A stretch of DNA of 6,652 nt from Desulfovibrio sp. (GCA_022839785.1 JALHJW010000022.1:1-6652); one strand, 5' to 3'. Numbered from the stretch's first letter, positions 1-5,872 are shown. Made by a program: numbers and translations. The notes: generated by a model from the letters alone, not told the origin.

Positions 1-389
1 AAATTGTCTTCGTCAAGAATGCTCAGTTTCAATTTATCTATTTTTACTAAATCTCCTTCTTTACAATTGGTAAATTCAGTGACATTTTTACATTTATTAA
101 TGATTTCTCTAAGCAAAATTGATTTAGTAGTAATAACATCAAGTGATTCTATCAATTTCGATGATTTTAAGCTTTTATCACCATATTCAGCACCGATTAC
201 AGATTTAATACTCCCTAAATATGCAGTAAGTGAGGCATTCGTCTTTTTGAATGTTATATTTTCATCGACTTTTTCTCTTTGTATACCTGAAACCAAGACA
301 TTATTTATCATCATAGATATTTCATACACCTTTGAAAAGTTCAGGTAATAAATGTTGAAGTTCATTTGTTCTTTATCTTCATCAAGCAT
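1..389 (-). CDS. DUF6414-like protein, C-terminus beyond window edge
   Basis: The leftward frame is open from ATG at 389 to the window edge, giving 129 residues with no stop. The N-terminus reads NIYYLNFSKVYEISMMINNV, then a hydrophilic Ser/Thr/Lys-rich stretch, then LDVITTKSILLREII (about residues 83-97) and EGDLVKIDKLKLSILDED (about 111-128). The YYL-x(3)-KVYEI-x-MM start and the later TTKS-x-LL and G-x-LV-x-ID elements resemble, from memory, DUF6414 proteins, which have no firm function but recur in accessory loci. The ribosome binding site AGGTGAT (395-401) lies 5 nt before the ATG at 389. A second in-frame ATG is at 367-365 (residue 9). An ATG at 396 is closed after four codons. It follows the membrane-protein gene by 29 nt and is probably co-transcribed with it. 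Coding is well supported; the family call is moderate. Confidence 0.75.
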   Translation of the reverse strand, partial: MLDEDKEQMNFNIYYLNFSKVYEISMMINNVLVSGIQREKVDENITFKKTNASLTAYLGSIKSVIGAEYGDKSLKSSKLIESLDVITTKSILLREIINKCKNVTEFTNCKEGDLVKIDKLKLSILDEDN

Positions 390-401
390 CAAGCATCACC
401 T
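381..401 (-). repeat. 7-nt tandem repeat overlapping ribosome binding site and start codon
   Basis: Read on the minus strand, this is AGGTGATGCTTGATGCTTGA followed by TGAAG: the unit GATGCTT occurs twice, then a third partial GATG. The ribosome binding site AGGTGAT forms the upstream end and the third ATG (389) is the start of the DUF6414-like gene. The ATG at 396 in the first unit runs into TGA after MLDA. Gain or loss of one 7-nt unit would change the spacing between the ribosome binding site and the start. Confidence 0.7.
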
Positions 402-418
402 AAATAAACGTAATTTTA

Positions 419-1120
419 TTACATAATTCCAAAATATTCTTCAATTTTTTTATTTTTCGATTTTAGCTCTTCTAAATCATTATTAAATTTTTTAATATCT
501 TTTAACTCTTTTTTCAAGTTTTCTGAACTCAAAAAATCTTCTAATACTTGAATAAAAGAATTAGTCAAAGTAGAAATAACTGCATCATATGAAATCATAA
601 TGTCTTTAAAATTTTTCATTTTGGCATTAGATAATCTATAATTCTCCCTGCTTCGGATATTTTCATTTATATCTGTTATACGATAATAAACCCAGGCTAA
701 TTTAACAAGAAGATCTACTCTATACAAACTTTTTGGTGTGTTTGAACTTATTATAAGCCACGCTTCATTATTCAATGGTCTTAATGTATTAACCATTCGT
801 TGTCCCTCATCAAAACCATTCAATTCTTTTAAAATCATTTCACAATTATTTGTCAAAGCATCTATATTAAAAAATAATTCCATAACAAATGCCATGATTA
901 AAGATTCTTCCCTATTTTTCGAATTGTAGCCATCCCAAATAATAATAAGAAGAATGGTTAAAGCAGGTGTAATTATAAACCCAAAATCGATTAAAGTATA
1001 TCCTTTATAAATTAAAAGAAAGATAATAATGATTATCGCGATAATTGACAAAAGAGCATAACCTATTTGTGGATACACTATATATTTTCTTATTTCATCA
1101 AATGAAGCCATTTTACTCAC
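419..1120 (-). CDS. Uncharacterised protein with two N-terminal membrane helices
   Basis: A 233-residue protein. Two hydrophobic helices occur near residues 18-38 (rich in Ile) and 43-62, forming a tight hairpin with about four residues between them. The remaining 170 residues are hydrophilic and look helical. They include ELFFNIDAL (81-89), PLNNEAWLIISSN (115-127), VYYRITDINENI (144-155) and a Lys/Glu-rich end (200-230) that could form a coiled coil. The pattern of an E-L-x(2)-N helix, a P-L-x(3)-A-W segment and a Y-x(2)-I-x(3)-N helix recurs in small uncharacterised prokaryotic membrane proteins, but I know no function for it. Start choice is open: GTG at 1120 follows GGTTAA, while ATG at 1111 has GTGA five bases upstream. 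It sits between the CorA/RMD1-like gene (162 nt upstream) and the DUF6414-like gene (29 nt downstream). A membrane-anchored helical partner of its neighbours is inference. Confidence 0.8.
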   Translation of the reverse strand: MSKMASFDEIRKYIVYPQIGYALLSIIAIIIIIFLLIYKGYTLIDFGFIITPALTILLIIIWDGYNSKNREESLIMAFVMELFFNIDALTNNCEMILKELNGFDEGQRMVNTLRPLNNEAWLIISSNTPKSLYRVDLLVKLAWVYYRITDINENIRSRENYRLSNAKMKNFKDIMISYDAVISTLTNSFIQVLEDFLSSENLKKELKDIKKFNNDLEELKSKNKKIEEYFGIM

Positions 1121-1282
1121 TTAACCGTTATTTATCAATTCAAATATTTCTTTATAGAGATACTATTCATAAAACATAACTAATATTTCTTTAAATATGA
1201 TTTATGTCATCTTTTTGTTAATTATAAATATTTCCTATTGTTCTAATGAAAAGAAGTGTCAATTTATATCCTATTTTATTTT
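1121..1282. other. Intergenic gap inside the leftward gene cluster
   Basis: These 162 bases separate the 427-residue and 233-residue genes and are almost entirely A and T. Read leftward, the gap contains TATA-like stretches such as AAATATTTATAATT (about 1218-1231) and CTCTATAAAGAAATATT (about 1148-1164), so an internal promoter for the last two genes is possible. I see no clear hairpin terminator and no convincing ORF. Confidence 0.4.
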
Positions 1283-2566
1283 TCAACCTTCAAAGAACTT
1301 CTTAATAATATTTCTAAAAATTATAAGTATGAAACCACTACTCAAGACAAGTACTACTATTATAAAAATGATTTTAGTTTGATCCGGACCATATGTGGGT
1401 CCATATACCATAAGTAGTAACTGTATGAGTATCGATGTCAACCATATAAGAACAACAATCCATTGTATATTCTCTTTTAATTTATTTCCTCGCTCTTCGT
1501 ATAATCCTCTATACAAACTTTCACATGCATTAAGTTTATCCAGTACTGAATTATAATACTTATCAAGTCTGAAAACCGCATTAAGTGTCTCAAATAACGT
1601 TATAAAAAAGTCTACTCCGTAAATTTTAGTATTTCTATAAAATTCTAACGATGATTGTATATCGATTTGAGTATCTTTAATTTCGTCCATAACAGAGTTT
1701 ACATTACCAATACCCTCTGTATCATATTTTTTAATGATTTTGTCTAATTTTACATCTAGTTTTTTTAGCAAATGTTGTTGTCTACAAAAAATTTCAATTG
1801 AATTAATGCGTTCTTCAATATACTCTTTGTCTAATTTTAAATTTTCTCCTTCGCATACTAAAAGAGCAGCTGGAGTAGCTATTGTGAATATATCAGTTTT
1901 ATATAAACCTATTTCATTTTCGGTCACTCTTTCTAGAGTTGCATGATCAATATTTTTATAATCCTCATCTTTCCAAACTATACCAAAGATTTCAGGTTTA
2001 AGCTCATCTTTATAAATTATATCTGCATTAATGCTGCTAACTATAGAATAAGTCTCATGGATTTCTAAAAGGATTGAATTTTCTTGATGATGCAATTCTC
2101 TTATTTTGTTTTTCAAATACTTTGGAAATAGAGTTTCATCCACTAAAGTACAAGTTTGAGACAGTATTTTAATTAATTGTGGAGTTTCAATGCTATCTTC
2201 TAATTTGGGATAAAAATCTATTCTTATACTGATGATTCCCTTTTGATCAAAACTTAAAAGAACTATAATTTTAGAAATAGATTTATAAAATGAATAACAT
2301 TCATCTTCAACTTGATTTTCTACATATTCATGAAAAAACTGTTTTACATCATCTATTTCTACTTTTAAAGTGGGTATAGGATTACTTAATCTAATTAATT
2401 CATGATCATATACATCATCAGAATAATTTTTATATTCTAAAGTAGGGGTAATTCCAAATATTAAGAACGAATCTAGAGAGTCTATTATATCTCTTTCAAA
2501 GTCGAATGACCCTAAATCAAAGGTTATAATAAAACTTAAACGTAAATTATGAAGTATTAAAGACAT
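1283..2566 (-). CDS. CorA/RMD1-like two-helix membrane protein, function unknown
   Basis: A 427-residue protein with a large N-terminal soluble part, long helices over about residues 240-366, and two membrane helices at the very C-terminus (about 368-388 and 398-417) joined by a loop of about ten residues, YGPTYGPDQ. The protein ends in the basic tail IIKKFFEG. A soluble domain, a long helical stalk and two terminal helices with a short loop is the layout of CorA/ZntB divalent-cation transporters. The segment LNACESLYRGLYEERGNKLK leading into IQWIVVLIW also recalls the C-terminus of RMD1/DUF155 proteins. The CorA signature at the end of helix 1 would be GMN or GxN; here the site reads YGPT, so Mg2+ transport cannot be assumed. 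Start ATG 2566 has GAGGT three to four nt upstream. It lies 58 nt after a small Lys-rich gene on the same strand. The family assignment rests on topology and short motifs only. Confidence 0.8.
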   Translation of the reverse strand: MSLILHNLRLSFIITFDLGSFDFERDIIDSLDSFLIFGITPTLEYKNYSDDVYDHELIRLSNPIPTLKVEIDDVKQFFHEYVENQVEDECYSFYKSISKIIVLLSFDQKGIISIRIDFYPKLEDSIETPQLIKILSQTCTLVDETLFPKYLKNKIRELHHQENSILLEIHETYSIVSSINADIIYKDELKPEIFGIVWKDEDYKNIDHATLERVTENEIGLYKTDIFTIATPAALLVCEGENLKLDKEYIEERINSIEIFCRQQHLLKKLDVKLDKIIKKYDTEGIGNVNSVMDEIKDTQIDIQSSLEFYRNTKIYGVDFFITLFETLNAVFRLDKYYNSVLDKLNACESLYRGLYEERGNKLKENIQWIVVLIWLTSILIQLLLMVYGPTYGPDQTKIIFIIVVLVLSSGFILIIFRNIIKKFFEG

Positions 2567-2624
2567 TTAACCTCATCATTTATTTAGTACTATGTTTAAT
2601 TTTAATTAGAAATAAACTAAATAT

Positions 2625-2735
2625 TCATTTATCTTTTTTAGTATTTCCTTTACCTTGCTGATTTCTTATTTTACTAATATTTCCTTTTTTTCCTTGTTTT
2701 TCAACTCTATCGGTTTTTCCGGAATCTTTTGACAT
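2625..2735 (-). CDS. 36-residue Lys-rich small protein
   Basis: ATG at 2735 to TGA at 2627-2625 gives 36 residues starting MSKDSGKTDRVEKQGKKG and ending GKGNTKKDK. It has ten Lys and two Arg against four acidic residues, net charge about +8, with few hydrophobic residues, so it is probably disordered. The main evidence is the ribosome binding site GGAGGTGA (2740-2747), a near-complete Shine-Dalgarno sequence four bases before the ATG, the best in the window. It begins 24 nt after the stop of the 51-residue basic protein and ends 58 nt before the CorA/RMD1-like gene, all on the same strand. I do not recognise a family. A nucleic-acid- or membrane-surface-binding role is suggested only by charge. 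Confidence 0.65.
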   Translation of the reverse strand: MSKDSGKTDRVEKQGKKGNISKIRNQQGKGNTKKDK

Positions 2736-2739
2736 ATTT

Positions 2740-2747
2740 TCACCTCC
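2740..2747 (-). promoter_or_regulatory. Strong Shine-Dalgarno site for the 36-residue gene
   Basis: The minus strand reads GGAGGTGA followed by AAAT and ATG (2735-2733). This is complementary to the 16S 3' end over eight bases at good spacing, and it decides both that the small ORF is translated and which ATG starts it. Confidence 0.75.
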
Positions 2748-2759
2748 ATTACAATGTTT

Positions 2760-2915
2760 TTATTTTTTTGGGATATTACCACCTTTAGTATGTAACTTAC
2801 CAGGAGTAGACCTTCTATGCCTCTTAACTGCAACACTTTTCTTTTTTTGGCCGGGTTTAGCTCTTTTATGGGCATCTACATCTACAGTTTTATTTCTTTT
2901 TTTTGTTTTGGCCAT
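2760..2915 (-). CDS. 51-residue highly basic small protein
   Basis: ATG at 2915 to TAA at 2762-2760 encodes 51 residues: MAKTKKRNKTVDVDAHKRAK, then PGQKKKSVAVKRHRRSTPGK, then LHTKGGNIPKK. It has 14 Lys, 5 Arg and 3 His against two Asp, net charge about +17. The composition resembles ribosomal-protein extensions, histone tails or small nucleic-acid-binding proteins, but I do not recognise a family. Just upstream of the ATG is GAGTGATTGT, containing a partial ribosome binding site (GTGAT). A TATA-like element lies about 25 bases upstream, so a leaderless transcript is also possible. It is the first gene of the leftward cluster, with the 36-residue gene 24 nt downstream. Regular codon content, the tight link to a gene with a strong ribosome binding site and its position behind the divergent promoter region support it. 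Confidence 0.65.
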   Translation of the reverse strand: MAKTKKRNKTVDVDAHKRAKPGQKKKSVAVKRHRRSTPGKLHTKGGNIPKK

Positions 2916-2937
2916 ACAATCACTCAAATTTTATTTT

Positions 2938-2945
2938 AAATATAA
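2938..2945 (-). promoter_or_regulatory. TATA-like element for the leftward cluster
   Basis: The minus strand reads TTATATTT, about 25 bases before the ATG of the 51-residue gene. That suits an archaeal TATA box giving a leaderless or very short leader. A second candidate, TTTTTATAAAA, lies further upstream (about 2976-2986) and would give a leader of roughly 40 nt. Neither can be preferred from sequence alone. Confidence 0.35.
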
Positions 2946-3139
2946 GACTGTTTTTCCGGAATTAATGAACACTCTTTTTATAAAAATGGCACTTTGAACA
3001 TTGTAATCATTTCATCAATTATCTAAGTTAATCAAACTATTACCCATTAAATTAAACTCTAATCTAAAGGATGTTATTTATCCTCCACTATAATATTACT
3101 TTCTATCTAATTTTTAAGTCAGATGGAGGTTAATAAAAA

Positions 3140-3178
3140 ATGTTTCGTGACTCCACACAGATAATGATCCAAACCTAG
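3140..3178 (+). other. 12-codon mini-ORF preceded by GGAGGT
   Basis: ATG at 3140 encodes MFRDSTQIMIQT and stops at TAG (3176-3178). GGAGGT at 3125-3130 lies about nine bases before it, slightly far but usable. It precedes the nuclease gene by about 50 nt. It could be a leader peptide, a gene remnant or chance. The upstream TCCTCCA (3081-3087) is complementary to this ribosome binding site. Confidence 0.2.
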
Positions 3179-3183
3179 TCAAA

Positions 3184-3197
3184 AATCAATATTGATT
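3184..3197. promoter_or_regulatory. 14-bp perfect palindrome, candidate operator
   Basis: AATCAATATTGATT reads the same on both strands over all 14 bases, with no spacer. It lies 29 bases before the ATG at 3227, where a dimeric repressor could block transcription or initiation of the nuclease gene. In DNA this AT-rich, 14-bp palindromes are uncommon but can arise by chance. Confidence 0.4.
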
Positions 3198-3226
3198 ATG
3201 TTTTTACCCTTTTTAAGGAGAACCAA

Positions 3227-3346
3227 ATGAAAATACATAACTTAGAGGGTTATAGTTATAAACAATGGGAAAGAGGATTAGTAACTCCTATTAATGATCA
3301 AATCCTCAAAAAATGGGAGTTACACCAATTAAATTATCTATGTTGA
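3227..3346 (+). pseudogene. Frameshifted N-terminal fragment of the HNH/PD-(D/E)XK gene
   Basis: ATG at 3227 follows AAGGAG (3215-3220) at a spacing of six, so this is the natural start. It encodes MKIHNLEGYSYKQWERGLVT then PINDQILKKW, and reaches TGA at 3344-3346 after 39 codons. The segment W-x(2)-G-x-VTPI-x-D-x-ILK-x-W recurs within the next ORF as YVLWRQGKVTPISDEILKNW. The main ORF begins inside this one in the -1 frame and has no ribosome binding site at its own first ATG (3313). The tail ELHQLNYLC after LKKW has no counterpart in the second copy, so the break is at or just after the A6 run (3308-3313). A deletion of repeat sequence or a sequencing indel is the simplest cause. Confidence 0.7.
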
Positions 3347-4020
3347 AATATTATGGTATAAATAAAAGAAAATACACCATACACTGGTTATATCCACGTG
3401 AATATTTCTTAAATGACTCTTTCTGTATAGATAATATCGTCCCACTTACTAATTTTACTCATGAAATTCTCCATAGCACATATAACAAACAAGAGCTATT
3501 AATGGATCCCGTAGGGTTAGTTATAGCAGTTTTAGAAGATTCATTTAGAAGAGCTGCTGAAACAAGTCGTAACGCTACTGAAAATGTAATGAATAAAAAA
3601 GAAATGAGAAAGTTCCAATATCATCAATATGTTTTATGGAGACAGGGAAAAGTAACTCCAATAAGTGATGAAATTCTTAAAAACTGGATATATAATCGTT
3701 CGCAAGGTGAATTTCGTTCCATTTATGCGAAATATAAACGAGGAAAAGTTACACTTATTAAAGATTCGATCAAACGTAAATTTGATTATTTAATAATGCG
3801 TGAAAATATATTAAAAGCCAATAGCATCGGTCAAAAGACTAAAAAATATACAATTCATCATTTACTTCCAAATCATCTATTTCCAGATAGATTTACAGAC
3901 CCTGATAACTGTATACCTTTAATAAATATGATACATAAAGCAATTAATAATGAATATCATGTCTTAGAGTTAATAATTGATCCAATTATGCCTGTTATTA
4001 TGGCATTAGAATCTTCATTC
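3257..4020 (+). repeat. Internal protein-level duplication: W-x-x-G-x-VTPI motif plus HNH module, two units
   Basis: Unit 1 spans about 3257-3546 (across the frameshift) and unit 2 about 3628-4020. Each has a W-x(2)-G-x-VTPI-x-D-x-ILK-x-W segment, a second G-x-VT-x-IK segment, an HNH motif and a DP-x(3)-VI-x-x-LE-x-SF end. At DNA level 3275-3316 and 3646-3687 match at 33 of 42 positions by direct count. Unit 1 lacks about 20 residues present in unit 2 between ILKNW and GKVT, and is also shorter before its HNH motif. Confidence 0.7.
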
Positions 4021-4638
4021 ATATTCAATTCAGCAGGAGATAATATGAACTCTTTAGAAGTTGTTAATAAAGCCATTGAAGATTTATCTCATGACTTCAA
4101 TAAACGACCAGACTATTTTTTAAATGAACATGATGTACACCATGTCTTTTATTGTAAGTTATCTTCTTTAATAGAATCTCCTTTAAAAGATTTATTACAT
4201 CCTGAATATCCTACAAAAAAGCGTTTTATTAGGATTAGAGGCAAGAAGACAGATGAAAAATATGAAAAAGGAGTCCATTCTGATGTAAAAAAGGGTCGTA
4301 TGGGACACTATGATTTTGTGGTTTTAAATGAAACTTTTTATGATCAGAATCGTGGGGATTTTGATAAACTATCAAATAAAAAAGTTGACATCAATAAGGA
4401 TATTGATTACCCCTATATTGACATCGCTATCGAATTTAAATACATCACTGGAACTTTTGATCAAAGAGAAATTGAATATGACTTATTCAAACTTAAAGAA
4501 GCAGATGAAGTTCTTCATAAGAAATTAATCATTCTCACCAAGCCAAGAAAGGGTAAAAATTATGATTCTATGAGGTCTTATTTGGACTATATTGAGGGAT
4601 CGGAAAAAGAAATTCAAATAGAATTAATCAACGGATGA
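3313..4638 (+). CDS. Tandem HNH plus PD-(D/E)XK-like nuclease, 5' end broken
   Basis: The open frame gives 441 residues in three parts. Module 1: an HNH-like motif with YTIHWLYP (21-28), D40-N41-I-VPL and H50; the second His of the usual HH pair is Trp25, so it is probably inactive. Module 2: YTIHHLLP (179-186), D198-N199-C-IPL and H208, a complete H-H-N-H set. Each module is followed by a matching DP-x(3)-VI-x-x-LE-x-SF helix (65-78 and 223-236). The C-terminal domain (about 262-435) has NEHDVHH (271-277), HPEYPT (296-301), YDF with D334, and EFKY with E374 and K376, a PD-(D/E)XK-like arrangement. This makes it a likely DNA-cutting protein, but the target is unknown. ATG 3313 lacks a ribosome binding site; the real start appears to be 3227 in another frame. 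The Mrr-type gene follows 90 nt downstream. Restriction or phage defence is inference. Confidence 0.75.
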   Translation: MGVTPIKLSMLKYYGINKRKYTIHWLYPREYFLNDSFCIDNIVPLTNFTHEILHSTYNKQELLMDPVGLVIAVLEDSFRRAAETSRNATENVMNKKEMRKFQYHQYVLWRQGKVTPISDEILKNWIYNRSQGEFRSIYAKYKRGKVTLIKDSIKRKFDYLIMRENILKANSIGQKTKKYTIHHLLPNHLFPDRFTDPDNCIPLINMIHKAINNEYHVLELIIDPIMPVIMALESSFIFNSAGDNMNSLEVVNKAIEDLSHDFNKRPDYFLNEHDVHHVFYCKLSSLIESPLKDLLHPEYPTKKRFIRIRGKKTDEKYEKGVHSDVKKGRMGHYDFVVLNETFYDQNRGDFDKLSNKKVDINKDIDYPYIDIAIEFKYITGTFDQREIEYDLFKLKEADEVLHKKLIILTKPRKGKNYDSMRSYLDYIEGSEKEIQIELING

Positions 4639-4697
4639 ATTAAAATCAAATCACTACTAAAAACCAAATATTTGAGATAATAGACTCAATGACTTAT

Positions 4698-4724
4698 TAT
4701 AATATATTGTATTTCTAAAGGTGG
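4698..4724 (+). promoter_or_regulatory. TATA-like element and ribosome binding site before the Mrr-type gene
   Basis: TATAATATATTG begins at 4698 in the 90-nt gap after the nuclease gene, and AAAGGTGGGG (4717-4726) lies five bases before ATG 4729 when measured from AGGTG. The ribosome binding site supports the start. The TATA-like element may give this gene its own promoter in addition to read-through. Confidence 0.4.
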
Positions 4725-4728
4725 GGCA

Positions 4729-5805
4729 ATGAAATCTTCGAAAACTTTAAGAAAACCTTCTAATTGGCAGGATTTTGAAACATTATGTAAAAAACTTTGG
4801 GGTGAAGTATGGAATTGTAAAGAAATAAAGAAAAATGGGAGATCTGGTCAAAAACAGAATGGAGTAGATATATATGGAATCCCCGATGGTGAAAAACAAT
4901 ATTCTGGTATTCAATGTAAAAGAACAGAAAAATTGTCTGAAAATGAAATAGAAACTGAAATTGAAAATGCAAAAAAATTCCAACCTCCTTTAAAAAGACT
5001 TTACATCGCTACTACTGCAAATAAAGATGTTAATATCGAAGAATTTGTTAGACATAAAAATATTGAAAATAGAGATGATAGTTTTGAGATAGAAATTTTT
5101 TCATGGGAAGATATTGTAGATTTAATTGATGAAAATAAAAAAACTCATGCTTGGTATGTACATAGTCAAAACTATTATTCAAAAAAAGCTGTTAAAGTAA
5201 CTTTTGAAAATGATTTAGAAGAAATCTGTTGTTCACCCATTTTTGAAAAACAAATTACAGTATACAAACAAAAAACAGTCCAACCTCCGATACCGGGATC
5301 TTATAATCAGTTATTTCAATTAAACAAAACCAGTTATAACTTTATGACTGTTAAAACCAATCACAGCTTATCATTTTTCAAATTAAAAATTGTAAATAAA
5401 GGAAAACATCCGATCGAAGATTATGTATTGAATTTAGAATTCGAAGGAGACATTTCTAAAATAACTGACACTAACAAAGAAGGAGGAATAAATTTCGATG
5501 TTCCTAGTTATCAAATGTCTTTTAATAAAGAAAATTTTACAGTACAATTTCGTCCAAATCCAAATAGAAAGACATTAATTAGTAATGATTACATTATTTT
5601 GCCTGAAATATATTTTCTTCCTAAAATTAAAAATTATACTGTATCGTTGAAGTGGGAACTATTATCACGAGATTTTAGTGATGATGGCAAATTAAAAATT
5701 GATATTCAGCCAAAAATTAAAACAATTGGAAAAGAAGAATATGTTAAAGATCCTTCAAAAGTAGGAAAAAAAGCAAAATATATGCAGTATATAACTAGAG
5801 AATAA
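4729..5805 (+). CDS. Mrr-type PD-(D/E)XK endonuclease with beta-rich C-terminal part
   Basis: A 358-residue protein. Residues 12-150 match the Mrr/restriction-endonuclease-like pattern: NWQDFETLCKKLW (12-24) with E17, GRSGQKQNGVDIYG (37-50) with the catalytic Asp at D47, and YSGIQCKRT (58-66) with Q62-x-K64, the QxK form typical of the family. KRLYIATTA (89-97) and FSWEDIVDLI (124-133) fit the later strand and helix of the fold. These domains cut DNA in Type IV restriction and act as effectors in several defence proteins. Residues about 155-358 are not recognised. They look rich in beta strands (KLKIVNKG, YVLNLEFEGDI, YTVSLKWELLS) and could be an Ig-like sensing or binding domain. Start ATG 4729 has AGGTG five bases upstream. 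It lies 90 nt after the HNH/PD-(D/E)XK gene and 67 nt before a coiled-coil gene. The nuclease call is good; target and trigger are unknown. Confidence 0.85.
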   Translation: MKSSKTLRKPSNWQDFETLCKKLWGEVWNCKEIKKNGRSGQKQNGVDIYGIPDGEKQYSGIQCKRTEKLSENEIETEIENAKKFQPPLKRLYIATTANKDVNIEEFVRHKNIENRDDSFEIEIFSWEDIVDLIDENKKTHAWYVHSQNYYSKKAVKVTFENDLEEICCSPIFEKQITVYKQKTVQPPIPGSYNQLFQLNKTSYNFMTVKTNHSLSFFKLKIVNKGKHPIEDYVLNLEFEGDISKITDTNKEGGINFDVPSYQMSFNKENFTVQFRPNPNRKTLISNDYIILPEIYFLPKIKNYTVSLKWELLSRDFSDDGKLKIDIQPKIKTIGKEEYVKDPSKVGKKAKYMQYITRE

Positions 5806-5872
5806 AATTTTTAGCCCCTCATAGAAATGATAATATGGATTTAAAACAAGATTCAATAAAGAGGTTTGAAGA

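Larger units (their letters stand above)
2916..3226. promoter_or_regulatory. Divergent intergenic regulatory region
   Basis: These 311 bases separate the leftward membrane-protein cluster from the rightward nuclease genes, so promoters for both must lie here unless transcription comes from outside. Contents seen: TATA-like elements facing left (2938-2945 and about 2976-2986), TATAAT facing right (3089-3094), a segment ATCCTCC that can pair with either of two flanking sequences (3068-3134), a 12-codon ORF behind GGAGGT (3140-3178), and a 14-bp palindrome (3184-3197). No longer ORF with coding character was found on either strand. Confidence 0.6.

Noticed and set aside
4..348. Rightward 114-codon open frame
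   Set aside because: The opposite strand holds a frame open to the window edge with a good ribosome binding site and a DUF6414-like sequence. The rightward frame is Ser/Leu/Ile-rich, lacks a ribosome binding site and is its shadow.
2666..2875. Leftward 69-codon frame across the two small basic genes
   Set aside because: It spans the junction of both small ORFs in another frame, has no ribosome binding site, and would ignore the strong GGAGGTGA inside it.
3308..3314. Programmed -1 frameshift on CAAAAAA
   Set aside because: Geometrically possible, but no downstream stimulatory hairpin or pseudoknot was seen, and the missing repeat residues in unit 1 fit a deletion better. Kept only as an alternative.
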